The translations under genes were made by a program, and so were the position numbers. A DNA stretch of 64,000 bases from Alentia gelatinosa. Its lineage: Eukaryota > Annelida > Polychaeta > Phyllodocida > Polynoidae. Location: positions 46,048,723 through 46,112,722 of the forward strand of contig OX465584.1 in assembly GCA_950022655.1 (NCBI GenBank), written 5' to 3'. The notes beneath the pieces are model-generated. The model did not search any database, was not told the DNA's origin, and saw only the letters and a program-made list of their open reading frames with translations. This document shows positions 12,001 to 27,000 of the stretch, piece after piece. The stretch's first letter is position 1, and each line of letters begins with the position of its first letter.

Positions 12001-15000
12001 CAGGCACCACCGCAATACTAGCTACCACCATCACCACACATCACCGACACACTTCCACCACTACACACAAATCACCATCTGAACCACCACCAGACTACCA
12101 CCCAGCACCATCACCCTCACTAAGCCATCACTAACATCTACCACCAATGCTGCAGCAGCTAGCACTATCCATTACCTCCACACCATTATTACAAGCCACC
12201 ACTACAATACCGGCTACCTTCATCACCACCAATCATCGACATACTGCCACCACTATACACAATCCAACTGAACCACCACCAGACTACCACCCAGCACCAC
12301 ACCATCACCCTCACTAAGCCATCACTAACATCTACCACTAATGCTGCAGCAACTAGCACTATCCATTCAGGGCTGTCCATTACCTCCACACCACTATTAC
12401 CAGCCACCACTGCAATACCGGCAACCTTCATCACCACCAATCATCGACATACTGGCATCACTACACACAAACCATCTGAACCACCACCAGACTACCACCC
12501 AGCACCATCACCCTCACTAAGCCACCACTTACAATTACCACCAATGCTGTAGCAACTAGCACCACCCACTACCTCCACACCACTATTACCAGCCACCACC
12601 TAACACCAACTGCCACTATGGGCATCACTGCCCATCACCACCTCTATTACCCTTACTAACACCACCAACAGCATCACCACACCATCTCCCCCACCCCAAC
12701 GAAGACCACTGCACCCTCGGAGGGCTTGACACAGAGACAGTGTGAGAGAGGCACGATCAATACGCACCGGGCGTCAATTAGGCCACACTAAGTATACCAC
12801 GGCGTGTAAGGCTCGTAGATATGTGTGCGCCAGACACAGATGGGTGTTTAGACTGCCTCCGCCGCTGTTCCGTGCAACAAATCACACGGAAAATGGCAAA
12901 TCAATGGCTACAAAGAAGCACACCCCGGCCACATGGCCAATTGTATGGCCCCGCACCACTACCAGGTCTTCCTGTCTACTTACGTAATTTGATGCCTCCT
13001 ACAAAGGTAGCAAACACGGACACATCGGCCTAGCTTTCATCAACCTTCACTTCTGTACATACTCCTAGTCGCTCTATTAAATGGGGTAATGCCTCACTTG
13101 ATGTGAACGCTACTGTAAAGGCCTCAGTCGACGCAATTGCGGGATAGTCTGCAATTGAGAAGCACAGATATAAACAAGTTTGCATTATCATGATGCCCAG
13201 ATAGCAGGCACATCTGGTCGGTTTATTTCAGGTAAAAACAAAATAGACGAGCACGTAACTTTTTAACTATAATTTTCATTTATACCTTTCATCAATATGT
13301 CTAGATAGGATGAGCCATGGTCAGTTTGGCAGCATAAATCATTAATATCTCTGGGTAAATTATGAATAATCATTTAATCAGGCCAATAGTCATAATTATT
13401 TAAAGTATCTAACAGCTAACTATAGTATTTCCAAGAGTAGGGGAATTCCCATAGCAGCGAAGGGGAATTTTCACCAAGGATGATTATTCTAGAGACTTAA
13501 AACGAGCTCCATTTCATCATATTTTGATTTAGCCTCATTCTTTATATTTATCATAATCCAGTTTTGTAGGTAATTATTCTTGGACGTCTTTGAGAGTATC
13601 CGTAATCATTATACAGAAGCAGATTAGAGTGACAAATAAAGAAAAGGATCATAAACCATGCCACCCTGTTCGCCTTCCGACTGCTTCATCTTGCTTTACC
13701 ATCACCCCGATGGTATAGATTCAATCCCACAGCGATATTTTTGTTGCTGGCGTTGTAACCTCAGATTCACAACCCTTTACCGGTGATATTCAATATGTGG
13801 TAGTTCGATTCTTTTGGGATCTCGTGGGAATCATCTCCTGATCCCTTTTTAGTCAACATGATTGAGAACACATAAGGTACAAAGACCTAGGTATGATTAA
13901 GAGGCGCTTGTTGTTATGCATGTATGTTCGACAAGTAGATTACAACAGAAGGTGTAGTAGTTAAAAATCATGTAATACAATGTAATTTCTATGATGAATA
14001 TCAATAAAACAACTTGCTCAAATACAAAAAAAAAATGTATGAGAGAGAAGTAAGATCACACTTTTAGGGATCACTTCTATAGACAAGTATATTCCCTAGA
14101 GGCTATAATAGTCATAGTTAAGGCATGTATCATATTTAGCTTTTTATAGATCTGTCCCTTTATGAGCCTATCCTGTTTATAAGCCATGGGTAAGGTCCAT
14201 CGTTATTTTATCATTATCCGGTACCAGCCGGTTATAAGCCACGTCGAAACCATTTTAGTGTCCAAGAAGAAGAATAAGGCCCAGCGTCCACCTACTATGA
14301 TAGGAATTTAAGACCTCCCAATGCACTACAGTGCAGGACGTCAGAAGTCATAGACTTTATCTTACACAAATGTCAATGTTTGGAGCATCCGCGTTATCGA
14401 AATCGGTTTTTAGGTAGGTTGTAAGGCCTATCGTAGACGATTTGGAGCTAAGTGGCCGCTGGGCCTAAGTGTTTTCTTTCTTTTTCGTTAGTTTGAGGCT
14501 ACTTTATGTTCAGTTAAACCGCTGTAGTAGTTATACATACAAGTAAGGCAAGGTGATTATCTTAGATGATTTTTACTGCTCTACTTCTTGTATTTGTAAT
14601 GGCTAATAACGAATTCTATAAAAAAAAGTTCTTATGACCATATGAGTAACGTACAAGACAAGTAGATTACCTAGGAGGCTCTAGTACTCATACAAGTACG
14701 TAAGCCATATAGGTTGTAGCAGTTATATGGGTGTCTTAGACAAGTAAATTACCCTCAAGGGTGAAGTACAATAGACACCCTCCGTTCTGGGCTAAAGTGC
14801 CCCCTTACGAAGACGACAGTTTCACACGTTTCTAATGTAAATCCTTGTTTTGATTACCATTTTATGGAAAAAAAATCATATGTAAAGCAAAGAATAGATT
14901 GATCCTTAGTCATGCCAATAAAATAGTGGATTGGATTTTCCACGCACTCTCAGCCCATTCCATGACCAACATTGATATGGTTTCAATGCAATGGTCTCTC

Positions 15001-18000
15001 TTATGCAACAATTTCCTCATGAAAATTGTTTCCACATTTTTCCTGACCCCATTTGACATCCCTGCCCTTATGGGGGTGTCCTCATACATCAATCAAACTA
15101 ATAGTTAACCATTCCATAAAAGTGTCTTACCCTGGGGTGGCCCTCTACACGGGGTGTCCCTTTTGGCGGGATTCTACTGTAGTTGTATGAGTATATATGA
15201 TAAGTAAATTACCCTAGGGGCTGTTGTAGTTATATCGGCATATAAGACAAGCCGTCTACCCTAGAGACTCTAGTGGCAAACAACCTTGAAGACGTCACGC
15301 ATGAATGATTGCAGTCAGGTACAATAGCATTACCCGTTGATTAAGCCTGCAGTGTGATTAGACAGCTTCTGGTTTGTCCACAAATGACTGGATGTCAGTG
15401 AACGCTGAGACTGATGTTTGAGGACATTTGGGGCGGTGACAGACTAATTAACCCCACGCTTGTATTTATAGCAGCCCTGTGCCCGACTATGGCGTTCTGT
15501 GCAATCGCAACTCATCTTCCATTATTAGATGGCAATCGGAAATACCAGCACGTAGCATCCTAATAAGCCAGAGATTCAGGTCCTCTCCCCCTGTGAGATC
15601 TAGGTCTGTGTGTGCGTCTTCGTTAGTTTATTTGGTCTTTTTTTTCTATTTTTTTTTTGTATGGAAACATGTATTATCAGGAATTCATGCAATACCAACA
15701 TATTTGTTGAAATTGGGTTGCAAGGGAGAGTTTCCACTTAGCCAATGTACTACTTTCGGTACGTCACGTCTACAGACATGAAACGTCGCTTAAGTCACGC
15801 ACAGTAGAATTGACATGGATAATGTAATAAAACAAATAATGATAAAACATCCTGTACCCTTAACATGCTATCTCAAAATAACTATGGCACAAAATTGACA
15901 TCTCTCAGCGGAAACAGTTGAAATAACATAATTTGGTACCGATTATGGTATATCAGAAACATGAAACCTCAGTTGTAGCAATAGCTACCGAAATTTAGAT
16001 GTTGTTGGAGATTGTTCTAGTCATTCCCTGTTCTGTCTGATACACTGGCAAGGACTTGCTTGGCTGGACTCTATCACTTAAAGCTGCTTTTCAGACTACT
16101 GCGGCATATTGTTCCCCATAGAGGGCGCCACAGACTCAGATACTGAAGATGTAGACATGTAGAGCTTTTACTTCACCCTATAAGGTAGGGCGGCTTATTT
16201 TGGTAAAAAGAATCGACCTATACATGTCTAGTTTAATTTCTCTAAAAGATTGCCTGTAATTTGATAATAGCTGATTAGCAACTATACTTGTTCTTTTGTA
16301 CCAATGTCCATTTCTAGAAAGTAACAAAGCTGCAAATACCAAAATAAGACCCGATAAAGGAGGAAATGGGAAAAGAGGGAACATTTTCCAGTCGGATTCC
16401 ATGGATGGAGTATGGAGTATTTTCCCTTATCACTGACATTTTAGAGGCATGTTTTATTCTAGAGTTTGTAAAGTTTTATAACTAAGATGATTACCGGATC
16501 AGCCTTGATGAGATTTTATCTGACTGATCAGGCCTGATGTTTCGGCCAGCAAAATCTGCCCGCCACTAAGCACAACTGGATCAAGTCCATTGATGTAGCT
16601 AATAGGATGGACCGACTCTGCAGGAAAGTAATTGGGTAATTGACAGTCTGGAGCCCACCCATAAATCTCTTTACTTTCACACTAGAGCAGGTGACATGAG
16701 AGATCAAAACTTCATCTGTAAGATGTTTTCCGAAAAGTCTATCAGTTTCTAAGATTGTAAGTCATTGAATATTTCTATCAGTATCATAGAGTACTCTCCT
16801 GCTACTATGATCACCTTAGGGGCCGAACCGCGGGATGGAATTTAACCATAACAAAATATGGGTATGGGATCATCCATAGAGTACGTATGCAGAAAGGAGG
16901 GGGGTAAAATTTTCGGAAATTTTGCATACCCCGTGTCTTTAATCTATTGCGTACATGGTTGCACAATAACACATTGGCAGGCCTGGCCAGCATATACAAC
17001 TGAAACAATTATCAATAAGACAGCTTATAACCTATGTCACACCACCCTAAATAGGTGAAAGAACAGACAGCTCAATGTTTGGCCGAATGGTTGTATTGCC
17101 ATGCAACATAACCGCATGGTGGTGCTGAATGATAAATTTACTATTCATACAGCCAATGGTATTTTGTATATCAGCGCATGATTTGTTATATGCCAGGTAT
17201 TTCTTGTTGATATATTTCATGTGAGAGATGCAGTGGATCTCCAAGAGTAAAGGTTATAGATTTACCCCGTTTTATAGACCATCTAGTGTATACCACTTTC
17301 TGCTTATACGAAAAATGTTTTCATGGGGCTACATTAGGCTAAGGTAATAGAAAGTAATATATTTACTCCGTCTCGACCCGGTATGTTGTTAGATTTTTAA
17401 CAACATACACTATAGAGGCCTGCCATGCAAATGTCACAATTTGTGACACTGCCTGCCTAGTATATGGGTGACTGATGTGCTGCTGTTAAAGGGTTCATGT
17501 ACATAGATTATGAACAACACAGGCTTTATGCAGAGTGGGTAATGAATCTCATGCACGTGATAATACACATTAAACGCGTGTGAAGGCATGGCCAACCCTT
17601 TAAATTCATAGTCGATGATTTTTACTATTCATATCAAAGGAGACCTCGTCTATGCTGCAGTTGCTGACATCAAAGCTCCAAAATTTAAACTCTTTGTAGT
17701 CTATCATTCCACGCAGTTCATCATCATTAGCTGTATGAGCAATCTCCCTGACTACAAAGGTAAAGACCATCATACAGATTACCGGGTACTGTTTGGTACA
17801 TCTGACGTTGGCAATAGCAGGTACATGTACACATTTTGTGTTATCAGTTCACACTCTACCATCTTACCATCCCTCATATTTTCACATGACATCCATATCC
17901 ACATAGATTTATAAGGTGTAATGTAAGCTGTCAATGTGTGTCTTCACAGTGAACTATGATTATCGGATGCTAAATCAATCAAACCAATCCAAATTCCACT

Positions 18001-21000
18001 TCTCACAATGGTGCCAGCATGTAAATATATATGTGTAAGGTCAACTGTTTATTTACCTTACTACATGCCTGTTCAGTATTTACCTTATTGCAGGTCTTTA
18101 TATCTCACATGGATTATAACATATTATCAAGAAACATCAAGAAATTTAATACAATTGTTTATATAGCGTGAATTGTTTTCGCGGAATGATGTCAGAACGC
18201 AAAGCTGAGTGATATCTGTAGCAGAAGACAACGAACGCCATATAAATAATTATATGAAATTGAATGACATTTAGATTTTATCCTACCCCGTCAAGTGTCA
18301 CCCGTGGCATATGAATATCATGTGGCATAACCATGACACAGAGTCACACCATGTTAAGTCTGTGGAGATTTGTATGAGGTGTAAGATAAAGAATCATATC
18401 AGTTCTCATTCTCTCTATTTACCTTACCAAAGTCTTCATATCTGACATGAACTGCGTGAGATCAGCTCTCGCTGTGACTAGTAGTATTGTGTAAGATCAG
18501 CTCTCACTGAATCTTTTTACTGCACCAGGTCCTCAAATCTCACATATTGCATATACACATACAGCCGCTTTTATCTGAAACCAGTCTATATTGTATTTAT
18601 TATCCACCTTTTTTGGTCATGTGGCATGCCGTTATCAGTTCATTTTAGTACGCACTATTTTTCAATACGCATTAATTTTTCGTGTGCGTGCTTTGTCGCA
18701 ACCCGACGCATATAACATATCTGTATGCGCCGGGTATGTCCATATATAGTTCCCATAGTTTCACTATGGGGATTTTGTATTAGATGGATAATAAAGTGTA
18801 ATATCAGCTCTTCCTGTGTCTATTTACTGTACCATAGGTCCTCAGATCTCACATATTGCATGTACAGCGTAATATCAGCTTTCACTGTGTCTCTTTAACT
18901 GACTACAGGTTCGCCCGATGAGTGGCTGCCGGAGAATGTGGCCCACCTGCTCTATCTGTGCGGAGACAGCATCACGCTGAAGGTGCTCAACTCGAAAGCC
19001 ATTAACGGGCGTATCACTGAACTAGCCAACCTCATATCAGCCCTCTGTCTTGTGAGTATCATTACATTCATCAGGCCTTATTTTTTTATACCTTTCGTAT
19101 ATTTCCTCTTAATATTCTTACAAATTTAGGATACAGAATCCAAGGGATATTTCAAAATCCTTAAGACTGGAGTAGGATGGAAGATAGGCTGTATAGCCTT
19201 AATACTTTTTTTCCAGTATAGATAAAAGCTTAAAAGAAATAACCATATATAGTTTGGTATACGAGAGTCTGTGTTGAAAGGCGCCTTATTTGGATCGGTA
19301 TTTCACCTCCTTGAAAGCCTGGAGACATTAGTTAATAAGGATGCCTTAAGACAACGATGGAACTCGAGACACAAAATGTGCATGAAAAGGGCATCAATAG
19401 AAAGTACACGTATGTATAATGTAATGAATATTCTCCGTTGATTAGAGTTTGAGGTAGAGAATATTATTTGTCACCAGGTAGAAATACTGAAACCATGTGA
19501 TTTGTAATTTGTTGGTACAAGGCGTTGGATAATTTTCCTCTTTGGTATCGATTTGAATCGCCATTGGTGTAGAAAAAGAATTAACTTATATTAATCCAAC
19601 GTCATATTGTAAGGTCTTGAGGCCCAGACTAGCTAGGTGTACAACCTTCAGAAAAGGGGAGATAGAACTCAGACACAGAAATACAGGTTGAAACTGTAAG
19701 TCAAGAGGAGACTGATTTATTTGACAGACAGGAGGCCCTAAATCAAGCTCCAGGGGGTTTGACACTGCAGGCTTGACATGTGAGCTTTTATGTTCGGATT
19801 GGCTGTTGAACCAACAGCCAATAGGGGTCTTGTTCCGGTGTGGCACACTGTTCCAGTCTGCTGCACAGGTCTATGAAGGGGCTCATGACACTAACAAATG
19901 GTGCCATTGTTAGAGCACCTGCCACCATGTGGACAGGTAAGGAACTAGAGCTGAGCGATAATGGGGGTAATATTCAAAGCATGGCAGCTTAACTGTAAAC
20001 ATTCTCCAAGTCATCTGGCGAATTTCGGTTTAAAGTACCCTCCAAATTCCCTTAAACATCGGACATGTCCGCCATCTTGTTGGTGACAACAAGTTGCTGT
20101 CAAAGTGTAAAATGGTGAACAAATATTGTTTCCGACATTCTTATGTGCAATATAGAATTATATGCAATATCCAGACATGATTTAACCATGCCAGTTCGAA
20201 GAAAGTTGGTTGTTTCGACAATTTGTTGACATCGCCGTTAAGGACTAAACTGCGGGAATTACATAATCATTTAATCTGAAATTGCTAGGAAAGTCTGATT
20301 TTCTCAAGAAAATTGCTTCAGAAGTACTTTTAACTTCCTCACACATTAAATAGTATGGTACATGGACGTTCGAATGGTCCCATGGGCTTAGCATTGCGTA
20401 ATTGCTTCTCAAAGATGGCCGCTCTCATGCCTAAAGCTGGGTTCGTTAGCGACACCTACTTCCAGGCTGACTCGACGAGGGAAGCAGGAGACCAAGATGG
20501 TGACTCTTCCAATTCAGTCACTTTCTTTACTATTAGTTACGGGCAATTAGATGATTACTTCCTTCTCATAGACACCAATATTAGTGGCCACGATAGGAAT
20601 ACAATACGATGATTTGTACATGGATGCTAAATGACTGCAGCCTTTGAGCAATCTATATCTAGATACTTACTGATTATATTCACATTCTGTATTTCAAAAG
20701 AAAAATGAATTCAAACCAAACCAGTGCTAATTGACAAATCTTCAAATCAAACAGACAACATTTGCAGATTCCTTCGCTTCCTCCACGACGGATAGGGTTG
20801 ATTCCTGACACGTAGCCAGCAGATTAAAGTGGGAAACCGATTAAAACTGATCCCTATGTGAATGCTTGCGTGCCATGTATTTGTCAGAACCTAGAAGACA
20901 ACGAGACCAGCCTGATTGCGGTTAGGTGCGGGTGATTCATACGTACACCCCCAGCAGACTAATCTGCACTGACTGGTTGACAGGACAGCCAGACTTAGTA

Positions 21001-24000
21001 TCTCTGTAAGGAGGAGGAGGGTGGCATGTAAAGAGGGGAGGACTGAGGGAATGAAAGGAGGCCTGGGTACGCAGCGCCGCTGGCTGCTACCAGAACCCGG
21101 TGCTGATGGTGTTCTCAGTGGGCTCCACTAAGCAGTGAACTGGATAAGGGACTGGGTCCATCTAATCGGCGTACACGCCCCTCCATGAACGCTTTCTGAG
21201 AACAGACATATATTCTCACGCCCCTGGACGGATAGGGCCAGGCAGGCACGATGGATGTGTGTTGGGTCATCGGGCTTTTGTTTCAGGTCGCCTCCCCTCG
21301 TAGAACATAGACAGGGCCATTGGTGTGACGGATATGGCGAAAGGAATATATGTAGCACCTGCTTTCGAAATGATGGATATGTTTATACATTCTATATGTC
21401 TCACTAAAATTCTCCTATAAATTTTAAACGCGTTTAAAATCATGATATTCTGTACCTTCTGTTCAGACGAGGAGATTGTGTTCCAGTGCAGAATCTCAGC
21501 AGGATTTGCCTCCGACAAACACCCTGTGCAGTACATTAATGCCGTTGTGTGAATCCCACTTAAAGTGGGATTCACGAAGAGACTCATGTACCTGAGACTG
21601 GTGTACTTCACACCTTTTCCCTAGTGTCAGACAATTCTCAGTCGGTACAAAATTCTCATGGCAAAGCGCTTTTATCAGTCTCAAGGAAAATGGCGAATTT
21701 GACTCACATGGGAGGACACACCTGGTACATAATCTCAGATATAGTCACAGTAACCACTCACCCTGGAACTTAATTACCCTTGATGTGAAGGGTGTTGCAA
21801 ACCTGTAATCATGCTTGCTGGCCTCCTATTGGCTAGGGCAGGTACATAGTTGCAGCAGGTCGCATTTGCCTCACCAAAATGACCCTTTAAATTTTAAACC
21901 TGTTCAAAGTCAAAATCTCATGAGATTCTGATCTTTGTAAGGGGTGATTGTCGCCGACAGTTGCAAAGAAAAAAACTTGTCTCAGCAAAATGGAACCCTA
22001 TAATTCAGACGAGGAGATTGCGATTCAGTACAAAATCTCGGCGGGATTTGTCTCAGACAAACACCTTGTGAGGTATAGGAATAACACCACGTGAATCCCA
22101 CTTTACCCTGGTTGGTTTCACTGTGCTATCCCATTCTGGCAGAGAAGACCATAGCGCATATTCGCATGTGTCGAGGTCTAGTAAAAATGGAGTAACCCAG
22201 TTCGGGCTAGTTTCTAACTTGATATTGCCTGAATCAAAATGTATGTGTAATAGAAAGCCGGTATGAGACACACTTGTAAAATATATCAGATTTAATTGGA
22301 ATAGCAAGCAAAGAATGCTCAAAAAGGAATTGCTTTTTGTTATTTCATCTTCATTTCTAACCCCTAAAAAGTTGAATTGGGCTTTACTATCAAAATACAC
22401 TATTTGCAAGAATTTATATCAGGCTTTGGAGGATAACACATGTATCCTACTTTCTCTCATGCATCCAGAAATATTAGATATGTATGAAAACATATGATAC
22501 TTTTTTCCTTCTATAACAAGCCATTCTAAGTCGCATCGCTATTAGAAATGGAGCATCTTTTCACTCTTCCTTTATTATCCAAGGAGGTGTTTCCAGGGGT
22601 GTCATTATTCTAGAAGAGAAAGTCAATCTTTCAGTCAATAAGAGAAATCTATTTTTCAATTACCGATTGCTTTCAGATAGGGAAATAATTGTTTCAAAGG
22701 CACAGATGATTCACTCTCAAGATCGATTCTGTAATACACTTAGGATGTGCGCTAAATTGCTGTCTAGACATTACAATAGTTGCTTCAGGATGGGAATAGT
22801 TAAGACTAGTTTGTCCTGGGGTATCGGGACACAGTCGACTACTTAGCTGTGAGGTATGAGGAGTTTGTTATCACGCCCCTGCCACACCCTATCACACCCA
22901 TCACTCACGCCCAATCTTAACCTTCTCTAATGCATTACGGCCTTATCAAACCACCTGGCTGCTCTAGATAAAGTCTCCACTTAGACACTCCCATCGATAC
23001 TCGTTTTGCAGTCTTCAATGCTTACTCTAGGAATGCAAATAAATTTGTAGGTAGTTTTTGTTCGTTTTTAACTCTTTAGATTGAATTATCAATATTTCCT
23101 GGTTTACCCCTGCTTCATTAAGGTTGTGAGATGTCATGGAAAATGGAATGCATTTGCCCATCAGACGCAATATCTAATAGTGGGAGGATTGGCAAACTAT
23201 ATGGGTAGACCTGGAGGTTGATAGATTTGGGTAAACCTAGGTTCTTTGGTAAAATGTATGTTCTGCATTTTTAAAAACGTGCAATATGTTAATGGACCAG
23301 AGTGGGAGCCCTGATTCAGAGATTATATTTCTGTTATAAATAGAAATACCTGATATGATTCCCATTGCAAAACAAGAATAGGTCTGCCACAGTCAGATGG
23401 AGTCCAGCCAGGATACTTATTTATTAGTAGTCTTCTATGAGAAAAGAAAAAGTCTGGGTTGTGTTTCATGAGGGTGGCTCAATCCCCTGGCACAGGCTGC
23501 TATCACAGCGAAACTTGGCTTGCATGGTATTAGCGTACAGTCTTTGATTGAATTGGACTGACACGTAAATATCTAAAGCGTCCCAGTTTATGACTTTGCA
23601 CCGACTACCATCTATTATACAAGTCTCCAAGTTCTATTTATGTTGGGGAAATACCTTTCATTATACAAGTTTGGTAGTGTAGATTTAGAACGGTAAACCT
23701 ATTTATAGATCTTTTGAATATTTGGTGTGTTTTATTCAGGCTGATCATATTATGTTTCGTGAGAAACCCAATTTTATATAAATTTTAATAACGTGCAATA
23801 ACGCAGCTCGTAGGTTCTGCACCAAATCTTGATGAATGCTGTATACAATTATCAAGAGAACTTTGTATGGGCTGACCAAGTATCACCATGTACTGTTTAG
23901 TAATCTAAACCATATGTCATTGCTTAGTTCTAGGTGCAAAATATCAAAAGTCACATCCTACAGAAAGCACAAAATGATAGCTATTTTTCAAAATGTAGTG

Positions 24001-27000
24001 TCTGGAGAATGATATAAACGTCAGTAAAACTGTGCATCACTGTCTCGGACAGATACACTGAGGAGGACGCCCAGGCCAGCGGTGGTCGAGCTAAATTTAA
24101 TCGCTCTCACTATTTGCAGTAGTTGTGGATTACCCACAGTCTCAAAAGGACGTAACTAGTCTACCGAGACGTAAAACTACACAAGCAAACAAACAACCCA
24201 CGTCCAGCGCCTCGCCAGGTGGTCAATCATGAAACCTACCAGCAAACCAGCTTGCGAAGCCAGTTTTCTAGTATGTGTTACTTAATTAGTTTTAACAAGG
24301 AACAAACTAATTTTAAGAATTGAATAGAAATATGCAGTAATGGGAAGATAATCGATATCATGTGACGATATTAGGATTCCTGGACACGTATGCGAGACGC
24401 CGTTGGCAATTTGAAATTGCACGGCAGTTGGTTAGGAAGATATCTGACTGCTTCATATGGATAATGTTGTTCATATCTTAGATTTGGCTACAGCAGTGTG
24501 AACAGATGTGAGCGATATAGTTTGTGTCCATAGGGCTGATCTGGGGGCCTGTTGAATGATTTAGGATCATACAACAGGACCCAGAGGCGATGTGGGTCAA
24601 CTGTATTCAACACTTATGGTTGATTTTTGATCAGGAAGAGCAGTCTCAGCGAACGATCTTGAACATTATTACCAAACGATAACCCCCGTACGAGGTCTGC
24701 TTGTACTTTGTACTTTCATAGGTATAAGTTATTCAACAGACCCCTGTGTGCCAGCCATACACAGAATGCCTTACACGCGGGAATCCATGCTCGTGGTACA
24801 CTACTGGCACTATAGAAGCAACCTTATTGCCCTCACTGTGACTAAACAGCTGCGTTGAATTTGATTTTTATTGCACGATAAGGGAAAAGTACATTAGGGT
24901 TTTCGGCCATGGCAGGTCATCAGATCATTGCATCAACAAGAAGTGTTCATGTTAACCTTCGGTAAGGAATGACTCACTTAATCCATGTTTAAAATATCTT
25001 ACATGGGGAAATATATGTTTATTTATCATTCAAAGGTCAGAGAACTGTTGTAATGACGTGATCTTTGATGCACTGCTTCTGCGATATGGAATTGAACCTA
25101 GTTCAGGTCCTTCTTGGGAAAGACAAAGAGAGACTTTTAAGAACATCTCTGTTGTGACCTCTGTATCGCATGTACTTTCCTAGCTGCTAAACTGTGCCCC
25201 AACACAGGAAATATCTTAAGATAGACGGGCTGCATCATACAACTCGATTTGTTTAAGGATCTTTATCACACAAGTCGTATATCATCATTATAAATAAAAA
25301 AGATATCTAATGGAAACAATAAAAACTTCTCCATTCCAAAAGAAAATTGAAACATTACTTGGTCTGAGATATGCCCTAGTCAAACCTGAGCTTGAGTCGA
25401 GACAGTTCTTCACATGAATTTTAGAAACTGGACCCAATTCTGTGTGACAAGCCAAGATTTGGATGATATGTATAATCAGAATTCTTAATCACAGGTGTGA
25501 GTATGGCATGCCCAAGTTGTGATCTGGATGGTGAATATTGTGAAAATACTATGTGTTTACTACAGGTATGTGTGGGGCATGCTCAAGCTGTGTCCTGGAT
25601 GGTGAATATTGTGAGAATACCATGTGTTTACTACAGGTTTATATATAGCATGCTCAAGCTGTGTCCCGAGTGGTGAATATTGTGTGAATGCTATGGGTTT
25701 AGTACAGGTTTGTGTGCGGCATGCTCAAGCTGTGTCCTGGATGGTGAATATTGTGAGAATACCATGTGTTTACTACAGGTTTATATATAGCATGCTCAAG
25801 CTGTGTCCTGAGTGGTGAATATTGTGTGAATGCTATGGGTTTAGTACAGGTTTGTGTGCGGCATGCTCAAGCTGTGTCCTGGATGGTGAATATTGTGAGA
25901 ATGCTATGGGTTTAGTACAGGTTTGTGTGCGGCATGCTCAAGCTGTGTCCTGGATGGTGAATATTGTGAGAATGCTATGTGTTTACTACAGGTTTGTGTG
26001 CGGCATGCTCAAGCTGTGTCCTGGATGGTGAATATTATAAGAATACTATGTGTTTACTACAGGTATGTGTGCGGCATGCTCAAGCTGTGTCCTGGGTGGT
26101 GCGTGTCGTCTCTGCTGTCTGCCTAGCAATGGATAATATCCGGGACAGGATGGCACTGCTTCATGCCATCGTGGATACCTTCAAAGATGTCCTGCTTGAG
26201 TTGCATGAGTATGGAGATGCCGGTATGTCACCTACATTACTATACACTGTATAGACATATTCCTCGTTTAGTGCGGTACCTTTAATGAATCAAGTACTAG
26301 TGGATAAGTAAATACATTGTTCATACTTTCGGTTACGGGTTTTGTATTGTTGTTGGATAGCTTACAGTTGTTTTGTTGATAGATATCTAGAAATATTGTT
26401 ACAAATTTTGGTTGACACTTCATTTCCGCCTTTGTGGTTAACTGTTTTCTGAGGTCATTGACCGACGTGATCATCTGTCATATTCCAATTACGACAAAGT
26501 CAGTAGTTATGGTTTTTGGTGATGGATTTGCCCCTTAACTGGCTTCGCTCAGTCAGGAAAGAATTAGGTTTACCTCGCTGAGAACAAGGTTTCAGTGCAA
26601 AAATAATCCCCTTGTTTTGCAACTCACGGAATCGGGAGCAGCCAACCAGGTGTCCCGTAATAAGTACATACTATCTAATTTGTGTCTAATAGTGTAAGAG
26701 TCGGTTGGGGAGAATAGGGGCATATTACACCCTCATTGTAACTTCATGGTGAGGGTATATCTCACTCTCATTATGAAACATTCTCCTGTAACTAATGGGC
26801 GACCAGGGGTCATTTTATTGTCTACGGCAACGAGAGTATAACTATAAGGTTCGAGGGGTGCTCATACGAGGGTTTTGGTTTGATAATTCAATTTATCGTG
26901 GGAAAGGACATTTGTAGCCCACAATCAACGAAATCTCATCCACGTTTTATAATTTACTCTGGGGGTGACACACAATCGTCCATAGCGTCCTTCACCTCTC

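Noticed and set aside
25624..26126. Overlapping plus-strand frames with repeated CVRHAQAVSWM peptides
   Set aside because: These are readings of the 71-bp array in different frames. Only the final copy is continuous with exon 3.
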